Shown here: positions 45,067 to 54,823 of the stretch, one piece after another
Layout: each line of letters begins with the position of its first letter
How positions within the stretch are numbered: position 1 is the first letter of the stretch
Position numbers and translations under genes: made by a program
The notes under the pieces: generated by a model
The model's input: the letters and a program-made list of their open reading frames with translations, nothing else
What the model was told of the DNA's origin: nothing
Database searches by the model: none
Assembly: GCA_015709575.1 (NCBI GenBank)
Contig: CP054190.1
Location: 1,612,001 to 1,676,000 of the forward strand
Source of the DNA: Planctomycetia bacterium
Lineage (GTDB): Bacteria; Planctomycetota; Phycisphaerae; UBA1845; Fen-1342
Length of the DNA stretch: 64,000 nucleotides
Direction of reading: 5' to 3'

Positions 45067-47031
45067 ATGTCTTCCGCCGACAGCATCGACTCGGTACTGA
45101 AGGAAACGCGGCGTTTTGCCCCGCCGCCGCACTTTTCGACGGATGCGCATCTTCGCTCGATGGAGGAATACGAGCGGATGCATCGTCGCTCCGTGGAACG
45201 GCCGGAGGAATTCTGGGCGGAAGTGGCAAGCGAGCTGCACTGGCACCAGCCGTGGGAGCGCGTGCTGGACTGGAACCCCCCGCACGCGAAATGGTTCGTC
45301 GGGGCCAAGACAAACATCGCGTACAACTGCCTGGATCGGCACATTGAGCGCGGGCTGGGGGAGAAGACGGCGATTCTGTTCGAGGGTGAACCGGGCGACA
45401 CGCGGCGGATCAGTTTTCGCGAACTGCATGAGCAGGTGTGCCGATTCGCCAACGTGCTGCGCGCCCAGGGCGTGAAGAAGGGCGACCGCGTCACGATCTA
45501 CATGCCGCTGGTGCCGGAGCTGGCGGTGGCGGTGCTGGCGTGTGCGCGAATCGGCGCGCCGCACAGCGTGATCTTTGGCGGGTTCTCCGGGCAGGCGATC
45601 ATTGATCGCGTGACGGACGCGGAATCGCACATCGTCATCACGGCCGACGGCGGCTGGCGGCGCGGCAAGGTCGTTCCGCTGAAGCAGACGGTGGATGAGG
45701 CGGCGGAGAAGTGCGACCTGATCCGAAAGGTGATCGTGCTGGAGCGGGTGGGGGCGAAGCACGCGGCGGTGACGATGAAGCCGGGGCGCGACCTGTGGTG
45801 GCATGAGCTGATGGCGGGTGCATCGGCGGTTTGCCCGGCCGAGGCGCACGACGCCGAGGACATGCTTTTTCTGCTGTACACCTCCGGCTCGACCGGCAAG
45901 CCCAAGGGCATCCTGCACACCACCGGCGGGTACATGGTGCACACCTACCTGACGGCCCGCTACATCTTCGACCTCAAGCCGGATGACGTGTACTGGTGCT
46001 CGGCCGACGTGGGCTGGATCACCGGGCACAGCTATGTTCTGTACGGGGTTCTCGCCAACGGCGTGACGACGCTGATGTACGAGGGAGCGCCGAACCACCC
46101 CGACTGGGATCGCTTCTGGTCGATCATCGCGCGGCACAAGGTGACCAAGTTCTACACCGCGCCGACTGCCATCCGGGCGTTCATGCGTGAGGGCCGTGCG
46201 CACGCCGACAAGCACGATCTGTCCACGCTGAAGCTGCTGGGCACGGTCGGCGAGCCGATCAATCCCGAGGCTTGGATGTGGTATCACGACGTGATCGGCC
46301 GCGGGCGCTGCCCGATTGTGGATACGTGGTGGCAGACCGAGACGGGCGGCATCATGATCGCGCCGATCCCGGGAGCGACGCACACCAAGCCCGGTTCGGC
46401 GACGCGCCCGTTTTTCGGCGTGGATGCCGCGGTGCTGGATCGCAGCGGAGCGGAGCAGCCGCCGAACTCGGGCGGGTTTCTCTGCATCCGAAAGCCGTGG
46501 CCGGGAATGCTGCGCGGAATCTATCGCGACCCGGAGCGCTTCGTCCGGCAATACTGGAGCGAGATTGAGGGCGTGTACTTCACGGGGGATTCGTGCCGGA
46601 TGGATGAGGACGGCTATTTCTGGATCATGGGCCGCGTGGACGACGTGATCAAGGTCGCGGGTCACCGGCTGGGGACGATGGAGGTCGAATCGGCGATTGT
46701 GTCGCATGACGCGGTGGCGGAGGCGGCGGTGGTGGGGGTCCCGCATGAGATCAAGGGGCAGGCGATCGCGGCGTTTGTGACACTTGTGACCGGGACGAAG
46801 CCGAGCGACGCGCTGCGCGACGACATCAGCCGGCATGTGGCGACGCAACTGGGCGCCCTGGCCCGCCCGGAGCAATTGCGCTTCACGCAGGCGCTGCCCA
46901 AGACGCGCAGCGGAAAGATCATGCGGCGGCTGCTGCGCGAAATCGCGACCAGCGGGCAGGTCACAGGGGACACGACGACGTTGGAGGATTTCAGCGTGGT
47001 GGCGCGGCTGGCGGAGAAGGACGAAGGATAA
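45067..47031 (+). CDS. acs: Acetyl-CoA synthetase (AMP-forming acyl-CoA ligase)
   Basis: An adenylate-forming enzyme of 654 residues, full length. The P-loop motif is [15 protein letters not shown]; other hallmarks are [24 protein letters not shown] (A5-type), [34 protein letters not shown] with the hinge Asp/Lys region, and the C-terminal acetylation lysine in [18 protein letters not shown] at 45067 has GGAG upstream. It makes acetyl-CoA from acetate, ATP and CoA. Specificity for acetate is inferred from overall similarity; propionate is possible. Confidence 0.95.
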   Translation: MSSADSIDSVLKETRRFAPPPHFSTDAHLRSMEEYERMHRRSVERPEEFWAEVASELHWHQPWERVLDWNPPHAKWFVGAKTNIAYNCLDRHIERGLGEKTAILFEGEPGDTRRISFRELHEQVCRFANVLRAQGVKKGDRVTIYMPLVPELAVAVLACARIGAPHSVIFGGFSGQAIIDRVTDAESHIVITADGGWRRGKVVPLKQTVDEAAEKCDLIRKVIVLERVGAKHAAVTMKPGRDLWWHELMAGASAVCPAEAHDAEDMLFLLYTSGSTGKPKGILHTTGGYMVHTYLTARYIFDLKPDDVYWCSADVGWITGHSYVLYGVLANGVTTLMYEGAPNHPDWDRFWSIIARHKVTKFYTAPTAIRAFMREGRAHADKHDLSTLKLLGTVGEPINPEAWMWYHDVIGRGRCPIVDTWWQTETGGIMIAPIPGATHTKPGSATRPFFGVDAAVLDRSGAEQPPNSGGFLCIRKPWPGMLRGIYRDPERFVRQYWSEIEGVYFTGDSCRMDEDGYFWIMGRVDDVIKVAGHRLGTMEVESAIVSHDAVAEAAVVGVPHEIKGQAIAAFVTLVTGTKPSDALRDDISRHVATQLGALARPEQLRFTQALPKTRSGKIMRRLLREIATSGQVTGDTTTLEDFSVVARLAEKDEG

Positions 47032-47075
47032 GCCGCCGCGGCGCGGAGTGCGCAGCGCGGTCGCAGTGTGAGAAT

Positions 47076-47162
47076 CGGAGAGGGCGGGATTCGAACCCGC
47101 GGAACGGTTTCCCGTTCACACGCTTTCCAAGCGTGCCCGATCGGCCACTCCGGCACCTCTCC
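47076..47162 (-). tRNA. tRNA-Ser (GGA)
   Basis: A class II tRNA of 87 bases read on the minus strand. The acceptor pairs GGAGAGG with CCTCTCC with discriminator G. The anticodon loop CTTGGAAAG gives anticodon GGA, serine. The long variable arm (GAACGGGAAACCGTTC type hairpin) and the T arm GGTTCGAATCC are clear. CCA is not encoded. It lies between acs and accC. Confidence 0.97.
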
Positions 47163-47344
47163 AGGCGCTCCGCGGCGAGCCAGGGTTCGCCTGCCGCAGG
47201 GGCCGGGGATCATACCGCGCCGTCGGCGGTGCGGGCGTCTGCCGGGCCGATCGGGTACACTTCGCCGCCAATACCTCGCAGCCGTTCTCAGGCCGTGCAA
47301 CGTGTGGTCGGGCCATGCGGTTCGGAGTCCCATCGAGGGAAGCG

Positions 47345-48718
47345 ATGTTCAGCCGAATTCTTGTAGCGAATCGCGGGGAAATCGCCCTGCGGGTGATCCG
47401 GGCCTGCCGTGACCTGGGGGTCGAGGCCGTGGCGGTGTACAGCCGCGCCGACCGCGACGCCGCGTACCTGAACCTCGCTCATGATGCGATCTGCATCGGG
47501 GCGGAGCCGGCCTCGGCGTCCTATCTGAACCCGGCGGCGATCCTGTCCGCCGCCGAGATCAGCGACGTGCAGGCGATTCACCCGGGCTACGGGTTCCTCT
47601 CCGAGAATCCGGTTTTCGCGCAGATGTGCCGTGACTGCAAGATCGAATTCATCGGCCCGCCGGCATCGGCGATGCGGGCGCTGGGGAACAAGGTCGAGGC
47701 GAAGAAGCTGGCGAAGGCGGCCAAGGTGCCGATGGTCCCCGGGAGCAACGGCTTCGTCGCGGACGAGGGCGAGGCGCTGACCGTCGCGGAGCGGATCGGC
47801 TACCCAGTGATGATCAAGGCGGCAGCGGGCGGAGGCGGGCGCGGCATGCGACCGGCTCATAACGACGCCGCGCTGCGCACCAACTTCCGCAACGCGCGCG
47901 CTGAGGCGGAAGCGGCCTTCAAGGACGGCAGTCTTTACATCGAGAAGCTGATCGAGCGCCCGCGGCACGTCGAGGTGCAGTTGCTGGGCGATCCGAAGGG
48001 CAACACGATTCACCTGTTCGAGCGAGACTGCTCGTTGCAGCGCCGGCACCAGAAGCTGGTGGAGGAATCGCCTTCGCCGCACATTTCGGTCAAGACGCGG
48101 GAGAAGCTCTGTGCCGCGGCGGTCCGACTGGCGAAGGCGGCCGGCTATTACTCCGCGGGCACATGCGAGTTTCTCGTGGACGGGGACGAGAATTTCTACT
48201 TCATGGAGGTCAACGCGCGCATCCAGGTCGAGCACCCGGTGACGGAACTGGTGACCGGCGTGGACCTGATCCAGTGGCAGATTCGCATCGCGGCGGGAGA
48301 GCCTCTCAAGCTCAAGCAGGGCGATGTGACGCAGACCGGGCACGCCATCGAATGCCGCATCAACGCGGAAGACCCCGATCGCGAGTTCCGCCCCAACCCC
48401 GGTCGAATCGAAACGTATATCGCGCCCGGCGGGCCGGGCGTGCGGCTCGATTCGCACGCTTACGCGGGCTACGTCGTCGGCCCGAACTATGACTCGATGA
48501 TCGCCAAGCTGCTGGTGCATCGTGCGACGCGCGACGACGCGATTCGCGCGATGCGGCGCGCGCTCGAGGAATTCAAGATCGCCCCGATCAAGACGACCAT
48601 CCCGCTGCATGCGAAAATCATGGACAGCATGGATTTCCGCCGCGGGCAGGTGGATACGCACTTCATCGAGCGAGCGTTCATGCTCGCTCCGCACGCGACC
48701 GCGGCGCCGGCGGCGTAG
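47345..48718 (+). CDS. accC: Acetyl-CoA carboxylase, biotin carboxylase subunit
   Basis: The biotin carboxylase of fatty-acid synthesis, 457 residues. It starts [21 protein letters not shown]. The ATP-grasp lid is [11 protein letters not shown], the catalytic region includes [15 protein letters not shown] and [17 protein letters not shown]. The C-terminal part (biotin carboxylase C domain) ends near [31 protein letters not shown] precedes the ATG. accB is not next to it, unlike in many bacteria. Confidence 0.96.
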   Translation: MFSRILVANRGEIALRVIRACRDLGVEAVAVYSRADRDAAYLNLAHDAICIGAEPASASYLNPAAILSAAEISDVQAIHPGYGFLSENPVFAQMCRDCKIEFIGPPASAMRALGNKVEAKKLAKAAKVPMVPGSNGFVADEGEALTVAERIGYPVMIKAAAGGGGRGMRPAHNDAALRTNFRNARAEAEAAFKDGSLYIEKLIERPRHVEVQLLGDPKGNTIHLFERDCSLQRRHQKLVEESPSPHISVKTREKLCAAAVRLAKAAGYYSAGTCEFLVDGDENFYFMEVNARIQVEHPVTELVTGVDLIQWQIRIAAGEPLKLKQGDVTQTGHAIECRINAEDPDREFRPNPGRIETYIAPGGPGVRLDSHAYAGYVVGPNYDSMIAKLLVHRATRDDAIRAMRRALEEFKIAPIKTTIPLHAKIMDSMDFRRGQVDTHFIERAFMLAPHATAAPAA

Positions 48719-48847
48719 CGGTCGAGCCGCGCTGGCGGCCGCGCAGCCGACGGGCGCGAACGTTGTGACCCGTGCCGCCGCAAATTCCGCCCGAGCTTGT
48801 CTTTCATCGGTGGGCAAACGCGGAGCCGACCGCGAATCGGCGGGCAG

Positions 48848-50611
48848 CTATTCGTCGTCCGAATCATCTTCCAGGGTGGCGCCCGCCGCGGCGCTGTCGG
48901 GGGCGCCTTCTGATCGCGCCGCGTCGTCCGACGTCGGCAAGCTCTCCGGACGCACGCCCGCCAGCCGGCGCTCCGCGGCCTCGCTGCCCTCGATGCTGAC
49001 CACCAGCCCGTTGAACAGCTCCAGCGTATCGCGGATGACCGGATCGGCTAGTACCCGGGCGCGCTCCTCGCCGGTGAGTTGCAGGCGGACGCTTGGACCG
49101 GGGTCGGGATCAATCGACGGTGCAGTGCGGTCGTGCGGAGCCGCTGTGCCCGGCCCGGTGTCGCGGCGCCGTGCGGGCGACGGCGTGGCTGCGGGCGTCG
49201 GCATGGTGAGGGTCGCCACGCCTCCGGCCGTACCGCCGCTCAGCACGTCCGGCGCGGCGGCCGTCGGCGGGCTACGGCGATTCGGCTCGCGCAGCGCGTC
49301 GGGTGAAGGCCCCGCGGGGGCTGCCCGTGACGCGGGCGTCGTGCGCAGCAGGTCTGCCGCGGGCAGGGTTCGCGTGTCCGGGGCGGCAGGGCCGCCGGCC
49401 GTCGCGGGGAACACGGCGGCATCGTCATGGCCGCTGGTCAGGGGCTTTTTTTTTTCGAGCGCGGCGGGGCCGCTTCCGGCGGGAAGCTGGCGGATGAGCT
49501 GCTCGATCCCGGCCCAGTTGCGCAGGTTGGCGAGTCTCACGACAATCGCGTCGCACAGCGCGCGACCCGCACCGGAAAACCGCGCGCTGCGACGCAATTC
49601 CTCGAACATCGCGATCATCTGGATGAAGTGCGAGAGTTCGAAACGCCCCGCCAGGGCGACATACGCATCGCGGGCCGCCGCGGAAACGTCCGCAAGATCA
49701 CTCTCCGGGCCGCAGGCCTTCAACAGCATCAGCGTGCGAGCGGTTTCGATCAGGTCGCCGCAGAACACGTCAATGCCGCGTCCGCCGCCCAGGGTTTCGT
49801 CGGTGATCCGCAAGGCCCCGGCGACGTCGGCTTGGGCGATCCGGTCCAGCAGCGAGAAGATGCGCTCGTCGTGCGCGGGCGGCAGCACCTCGTCCAGCAG
49901 CGCCGCGGTGAGTTTTTTGGGCGAGACGGACAGGAGCTGATCGAGCATCGAAAGCGCGTCGCGCATCGAGCCGTTGGCGAGCCTGGCGATGCGCTGCACC
50001 GCCGCCGGCTCGGCGTCGAACCCCTCCAGTTTCAGCAGCTTGCTCAGCAGCCCGGCCACGTCCTGCGGGCCGATGGCGCGGAAGTTGAATCGCTGGCATC
50101 GGCTCTGAATCGTCGGCGGAACCTTCTGGATTTCCGTCGTGGCGAGAATGAACTTCACATGCGCCGGCGGTTCTTCCAGCGTCTTGAGCAGCGCGTTGAA
50201 CGCGCCGGTCGAGAGCATGTGCACTTCATCGATGATGTAGATTTTGAAGCGGCAGCGGGCCGGCCGGAAGGCCGCGTTGCTGCGCAGCTCGCGGATGTTG
50301 TCGACGCCGGTGTTACTGGCGGCGTCGATCTCGACCACGTCCACGTCCTGCCCCTCGGCAATCGCGGTGCAGGCATCGCACTCGAGACAGGGCTGGTCGG
50401 ACGGTCCTTCGCGCTGCAGACAGTTCAGCGCCTTCGCAAGAATGCGGGCCATGCTGGTCTTGCCGACGCCGCGCGTGCCCGTGAAGAGGTAGCCGTGGTG
50501 GATTCGCCCGCTACGCACCGCGTTGGAGAGCGTCGTGGCGATCGGCTCCTGGCCGACAACCTCATCAAAGGTGCGGCTGCGATACTTGCGCGCCAGAACG
50601 GTGTAAGACAC
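48848..50611 (-). CDS. dnaX: DNA polymerase III subunit gamma/tau
   Basis: The clamp-loader ATPase, 587 residues in the full-length (tau-like) frame. The Walker A motif is FTGTRGVGKTSMAR and the DEVHMLS Walker B/DExx region follows; a zinc site CLECDACTAI (preceded by LNC) is present, as is the SRC arginine finger motif. Residues 386-389 are Glu-Lys-Lys-Lys encoded by GAAAAAAAAAAAG, a run of ten A. Slippage there would end translation within seven codons and give a gamma-like protein of about 395 residues. GTG start, 37 bp after the SRP RNA on the same strand. The C-terminal part (about 385-587) is a Pro/Ala-rich tau-type tail. Confidence 0.94.
   Translation of the reverse strand: MSYTVLARKYRSRTFDEVVGQEPIATTLSNAVRSGRIHHGYLFTGTRGVGKTSMARILAKALNCLQREGPSDQPCLECDACTAIAEGQDVDVVEIDAASNTGVDNIRELRSNAAFRPARCRFKIYIIDEVHMLSTGAFNALLKTLEEPPAHVKFILATTEIQKVPPTIQSRCQRFNFRAIGPQDVAGLLSKLLKLEGFDAEPAAVQRIARLANGSMRDALSMLDQLLSVSPKKLTAALLDEVLPPAHDERIFSLLDRIAQADVAGALRITDETLGGGRGIDVFCGDLIETARTLMLLKACGPESDLADVSAAARDAYVALAGRFELSHFIQMIAMFEELRRSARFSGAGRALCDAIVVRLANLRNWAGIEQLIRQLPAGSGPAALEKKKPLTSGHDDAAVFPATAGGPAAPDTRTLPAADLLRTTPASRAAPAGPSPDALREPNRRSPPTAAAPDVLSGGTAGGVATLTMPTPAATPSPARRRDTGPGTAAPHDRTAPSIDPDPGPSVRLQLTGEERARVLADPVIRDTLELFNGLVVSIEGSEAAERRLAGVRPESLPTSDDAARSEGAPDSAAAGATLEDDSDDE
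49425..49456 (-). other. A10 slippery run in dnaX with nearby stop codons in both other frames
   Basis: Read on the minus strand a G is followed by ten A and then GCCCC. In the main frame this reads Glu-Lys-Lys-Lys-Pro. A -1 shift gives Ala-Pro-Asp-Gln-Arg-Pro and then TGA at 49427-49425; a +1 shift gives Ser-Pro and then TGA. Long A runs in dnaX are known to slip, either in translation (E. coli, A6G) or in transcription (Thermus, A9), making the gamma form. Confidence 0.7.
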
Positions 50612-50647
50612 GGTGGTTGCTCGGGGCTGCCCAGGTTGAGAATGAAA

Positions 50648-50761
50648 GCCCGAGGGCGACCAGGTGAACGATGCACGTGGGACGACGCGGGTGAGCTGCT
50701 ACCTTCCGGTCCTGACCCGTTGTCCGGACGGCGCACTGCACCGGCCCAGCCACCCTCGGGC
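50648..50761 (-). ncRNA. ffs: Bacterial signal recognition particle RNA (4.5S type)
   Basis: On the minus strand the hallmark sequence GGTCAGGACCGGAAGGTAGC marks the SRP Alu-less small RNA tetraloop region: GTCAGG, GGAA loop, AGCAGC. The ends pair as GCCCGAGGG with CCCTCGGGC, giving a rod of about 114 bases. It lies directly upstream of dnaX, a common neighbourhood for ffs. Ends are placed from the outer stem and may be off by a few bases. Confidence 0.92.
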
Positions 50762-50960
50762 GTGCGAATCCTAGCGTCGCACCGCGCTTCTCGGTAGAGC
50801 CGTGCGTCCAATAACGCCGGCGCGCCTGGTGAATTCGCTACCGGTGTCCATGTCTGAACGAAAAATCGCGCAAATTCACTACCCCGCAAGTGTTAGAATG
50901 TTTGGGTGCGCGTAATCAGCTTGAACGCGCACGGGTTCGGGCCCTCGGAGGTACAGTTCA

Positions 50961-52895
50961 ATGTCGCGCCATGTTCAGGGTGGAAGTGTCGTCGCATCAT
51001 CAGGTTGCAACCCTCGGCCGGGACTCGCGCATCGCGCTCGCCGCTGGCTCGCAGTTCCGACGCGATTCGTCGTCGGCGCTGCGATCGCGGTCGCGCTCGG
51101 CGGTTGCCCGGCCGACCCGAACGACGGGCAGTCGCAGCAGAATCTCGTTCCGATTCCTGGGCCGCAGGGGCCGTCAGGTGATCCCGGCGCACCGGGTGAA
51201 AAGGGTGAGCAAGGCCCGCAGGGCGAGCCTGGCGGTCAGGGCGTTCCCGGAATTCCGGGTGCGGCTGGTCCGAGCGGCCCGCAGGGGCCGGCCGGTGCTG
51301 CCGGTGCGACTGGGCCACAGGGGCCGATTGGTCCGGCTGGGCCACAAGGCCCGCAGGGGCCGGCCGGGCCGCAGGGCCCGCCGGGAGATGGCGGCAACAT
51401 CGCGGCCGGCGCGGGCTTGCTTCGCACAGGCGACGTGCTGTCGCTTGATCTCGATTTTGCCGACGCGCGATACCTGTTGACCGCCGGCGCGGGGCTGCTG
51501 CTGAACGGGTTGGAACTGGCGTTTGACTCGGCATGGGGCGACGCGCGCTACCTGAAGCTCGGGGGCAACGCGGGCGCGGGAACGATTGTCGTCGGCTCGC
51601 TGACGGATACCGCGATTGAGTGGATTGTGAACGGAGTTCGTGCGCTGCGCATTGAAGCCGGAGGGAGCGTAGCGAATTGGATCGCCGGTCACTCGCAGAA
51701 CAGTGTGAGCGCGGGCGTTTCGGGCGCAGCGATCGGCGGCGGCGGCGCGGATGGCGGGCCGAACCGAGTGTTCGACAGCTTCGGCACGGTGGCCGGCGGC
51801 GAGGCCTGCGCTGCGGGCACGAACAACGGGGTTGATGAAGCGCCGTGGGCGGCAGTGGGCGGCGGCCGATCCAACACGGCCGGGGGAATCTGCGCGTTCG
51901 TCGGCGGCGGCGACGGAAACGCGGCGAGCAACGGTCTGGCCACTGTCGCCGGCGGCGCGGGCAACTCGGCGTCAGCACAGTTTTCGTTCGTGGGCGGCGG
52001 CAGCGGGAACGCGGCCATGGCGTCGCAATCCGTGATCGGCGGCGGTTCCAACAACGACGCCGACGGAATCGCTGCGGTCATTGGCGGTGGCAGTGGAAAC
52101 ACGGTCAGCGGCGATCGAGGCGCGATTCTAGGCGGGAGCAGCAATGTGGCCGGCACGCTTGGATTTGTCGGTGGCGGTGACGTGAACTCCGCGGCGGCGC
52201 TCCAATCGGTTGTCGCCGGTGGACGACAAAACAGCGCATTGGGCGAATCGTCCGCGGTTCTGGGCGGATTTTTGAACAGCGCCGTGGCGCGCTGGTCGCT
52301 GGTCCTGGGCGGCACGTCGAACCAGGCCGGCGCCGAGGCCGCGACGGTTGTGGGAGGCAGTGGCAACATCGCTTCCGGTCAGCGGAGCGTGGTCGCAGGC
52401 GGGCGCTTCAACACCGCCGCCGGCGCGTTCTCGGCGATTCCGGGTGGCGATGGGGCCGTCGCGGCGCGATTCGGCCAGCAGGCCTTTGCGTCCGGTTCGT
52501 TCGGCGTGCAGGGCGATGCGCAGTGTTCGACTTTTGTGATGCGCGCGGAGACCGACTCGGCCACGCCGACGTCGCTGTTCCTCGACGGCGCGTCGCAGCG
52601 CTTGCTGGTGGAGAACGGCAAGACGCTGGCGTTTGAAGGGATCGTGGCGGCCCGCAGCTCGACCGGCCAGTCGGCGGCGTTCAGCATTCGCGGAGCGATC
52701 AAGAACGTCGCGAACACCGTGTCGCTGGTCGGCGCGCCGACGGTGACGTCGCTGGGAACGGAGCTGGGCGGCGCGAACGTCGTTCTCGGCGCGGACAGCA
52801 TCAACCGGGCTCTGTCGGTCGGGGCGATCGGCGTGAACGGTACTACCATCCGCTGGGTCGCGACGATCCGCACGTCGGAGGTGATGTTCCCGTAG
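50961..52895 (+). CDS. Collagen-like and YadA-head-like surface lipoprotein
   Basis: An exported protein of 644 residues. The N-terminal part has a hydrophobic segment ending in the lipobox ALGGC (near residue 49). A collagen-like G-X-Y segment of about 26 triplets follows ([17 protein letters not shown] and onward, residues about 66-145). From about 240 to 490 are many short Gly/Ser/Asn/Ala repeats of the type [20 protein letters not shown], as in YadA-like heads and other trimeric adhesins. The C-terminal 130 residues are a globular tail. A trimeric surface filament is the likely structure. GGAGG precedes the ATG. Confidence 0.85.
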   Translation: MSRHVQGGSVVASSGCNPRPGLAHRARRWLAVPTRFVVGAAIAVALGGCPADPNDGQSQQNLVPIPGPQGPSGDPGAPGEKGEQGPQGEPGGQGVPGIPGAAGPSGPQGPAGAAGATGPQGPIGPAGPQGPQGPAGPQGPPGDGGNIAAGAGLLRTGDVLSLDLDFADARYLLTAGAGLLLNGLELAFDSAWGDARYLKLGGNAGAGTIVVGSLTDTAIEWIVNGVRALRIEAGGSVANWIAGHSQNSVSAGVSGAAIGGGGADGGPNRVFDSFGTVAGGEACAAGTNNGVDEAPWAAVGGGRSNTAGGICAFVGGGDGNAASNGLATVAGGAGNSASAQFSFVGGGSGNAAMASQSVIGGGSNNDADGIAAVIGGGSGNTVSGDRGAILGGSSNVAGTLGFVGGGDVNSAAALQSVVAGGRQNSALGESSAVLGGFLNSAVARWSLVLGGTSNQAGAEAATVVGGSGNIASGQRSVVAGGRFNTAAGAFSAIPGGDGAVAARFGQQAFASGSFGVQGDAQCSTFVMRAETDSATPTSLFLDGASQRLLVENGKTLAFEGIVAARSSTGQSAAFSIRGAIKNVANTVSLVGAPTVTSLGTELGGANVVLGADSINRALSVGAIGVNGTTIRWVATIRTSEVMFP

Positions 52896-52927
52896 CCGGC
52901 GTTGCCGGGCGTGGGGACGGCGCGGGA

Positions 52928-53185
52928 TCAGGGACTGGCGGGCCGGGCGGCGTCCGCGGGCGGCTCGAAGGGGGCCGTGCGCACTCCGCCGCCGTCCGCC
53001 TGGATCTGCTGGAGGCGCAGCTCGGCGTCGTCGAGCACCTGGCGGCAGTGCGCGGCCAGCCTCATCGCTTCCTCATAACGGGTGATGGATTCTTCGAGGC
53101 CGATCTCGCCGGCCTCCATCTGCTCGACGATCGCCTCAAGGCGCTTCATGGCGTCCTCGAAGCTCATCCGCGCGGACCTGGCCAT
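52928..53185 (-). CDS. xseB: Exodeoxyribonuclease VII small subunit
   Basis: A small acidic helical protein of 85 residues that forms exonuclease VII with XseA. The family pattern MSFEDAMKRLEAIVEQMEAGEIGLEESITRYEEAMRL is nearly complete. The C terminus is an Ala/Pro-rich tail. xseA is not in the window. Confidence 0.95.
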   Translation of the reverse strand: MARSARMSFEDAMKRLEAIVEQMEAGEIGLEESITRYEEAMRLAAHCRQVLDDAELRLQQIQADGGGVRTAPFEPPADAARPASP

Positions 53186-53365
53186 CGGGGGTTCCCTGTT
53201 GCGGCAGCCATCGCCGCCAAGGGATTTTCTTTCCTGTCGCCCGCTTTGACAACCCGCGCGGCTTGGAGCATACTCACCGCGCTGCCCAGGGTAGTGCCCG
53301 CCCCGACCAGCGTCGGCGGCCCACCCGCGTTACATGCACCAGTCCGATACGCAAGGAGTCTGCGA

Positions 53366-54772
53366 ATGGCCGGTCGACCCGCGACGGTTCGAGGCGGTGG
53401 CCTTACGGGTGTGCACTACCTGGCGTTCACGATGTCAGGCGTCTCGTTGGTCCTGCTCGTGACCACCATCGTCTTTGCGACGCAGGTCAAGGATGCGCAG
53501 ACCCGCGCGCTCAATTCCGAGCGCCGCGACGCCGAGAACGGCACCGCGCCGGCGTACTACTCCAGCGAAGCCTCCGCGCGCGGGGCGACCGTTTTCGCGG
53601 TCATGCAGGAGGACGTGGACCGCCTGGCGCAGTTGGCCGTCGGTCAAACGGGCGTCGCGTCGGCGGTTGAGCAGCAGGCCCGCCAGCTCACGGCCAAGGT
53701 GCGGGAGCAGCACGGCCCGGCGGCGGATCCGAGCGACTCGCTCAGTGCGGTGGTCGCCAAGCTGTCGGCGGCGCTGGCGGAGCAGAAGGCCCAGTTCGCA
53801 GCGGCTTCCGCGCAGGTGGCCGAGGGCAATCGCAAGACCGAGGAGCTGACGGAGAAGCTGAAGACCACCCGCACGGAGTTTGAAGCCGAGGTGGCGCGGC
53901 TGGCGGCGCAGTTTGAGACCAGCGAGAATCAGAAACAGGCAACGCTTGCGGCGAAGGACAAGCAGCTTGCCGACCTGCAATCGACGATGGAACAGTCCAC
54001 GCAGCAGACCAACGAGAAGGAGCAGCGCTGGCTGCGCGAGGGCCGCGAGCTGAAGCTGCAGCTGGCGACGCTCCAGAACCAGGTGGCGACGCTGCAGCGC
54101 GAGTTGGCCGGCATCAAGCCAGTGAGCTTCGACCCCGGTGCGATCCTGACCAAGGCCGATGGGCGCGTGCTACGGGCCGTGCCCGGCAGTGAGATCGTCT
54201 ACATCAACATCGGCGCCGTGGACAAGCTGAAGGTCGGCATGGGGTTCGAGATTTACTCGCAGACCCGCGAGGCGCCGAAGTCGCTGCGCGGTAAGGCGTC
54301 GATCGAGGTGGTGAGCGTGTCGGAGCAAACGGCCGAATGTCGCGTGCTGCGCACCACCGCCGGCCAGCCGATCATCGAGGGCGACCCGGTGGTGAACATC
54401 GCGTTTGAGCGCGGGCGCCAGCCGAAGTTCGTGGTTGTGGGTGATTACGACCTGAATTACGACGGCAACGTCGACTTTGACGGGATGGACAAGGTCAAAG
54501 GCATGATCCGCCAGTGGGGCGGTGTGGTCGTCGACCAGTTCGACGAGACCGTGGACTTCGTCGTGATCGGCCAGGCGCCGCAGATCCCGCAGCTTCCGGA
54601 GTACGGCGTCAGCGATGTCGTCGCGGCGCAGGCCGATGAGCGTTCGCGCGCGCTGGTTCGTTATCGCGAGCTGATCGATCGGGCGCGGTCGATCTACGTG
54701 CCGGTCATCAATCAGAACTCGTTCCTCTATCTGACGGGTTTCGCCGGCGATGCGGCCACGATGACGCCCTAG
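53366..54772 (+). CDS. Membrane-anchored coiled-coil protein with a C-terminal domain, unknown function
   Basis: A protein of 468 residues with an N-terminal transmembrane helix (about 20-40). A long coiled coil runs from about 85 to 260 (KLSAALAEQKAQFAAASAQVA, EKLKTTRTEFEAEVARLAAQFE). The C-terminal region (about 260-468) has a beta-rich part and a segment FVVVGDYDLNYDGNVDFDG followed by IRQWGGVVVDQFDETVDFVVIGQAP, which has a faint BRCT-like look. AAGGAG lies just before the ATG. It is divergent from xseB. I do not recognise the family. Confidence 0.75.
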   Translation: MAGRPATVRGGGLTGVHYLAFTMSGVSLVLLVTTIVFATQVKDAQTRALNSERRDAENGTAPAYYSSEASARGATVFAVMQEDVDRLAQLAVGQTGVASAVEQQARQLTAKVREQHGPAADPSDSLSAVVAKLSAALAEQKAQFAAASAQVAEGNRKTEELTEKLKTTRTEFEAEVARLAAQFETSENQKQATLAAKDKQLADLQSTMEQSTQQTNEKEQRWLREGRELKLQLATLQNQVATLQRELAGIKPVSFDPGAILTKADGRVLRAVPGSEIVYINIGAVDKLKVGMGFEIYSQTREAPKSLRGKASIEVVSVSEQTAECRVLRTTAGQPIIEGDPVVNIAFERGRQPKFVVVGDYDLNYDGNVDFDGMDKVKGMIRQWGGVVVDQFDETVDFVVIGQAPQIPQLPEYGVSDVVAAQADERSRALVRYRELIDRARSIYVPVINQNSFLYLTGFAGDAATMTP

Positions 54773-54823
54773 CGACGGCGGGTCCGGTCGCGCCGTGGGC
54801 GTGGCGCTGTCGGGGCGGCCGAG

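Noticed and set aside
45004-46875. Minus-strand open frame of about 623 codons
   Set aside because: It is antisense to acetyl-CoA synthetase with its full motif set.
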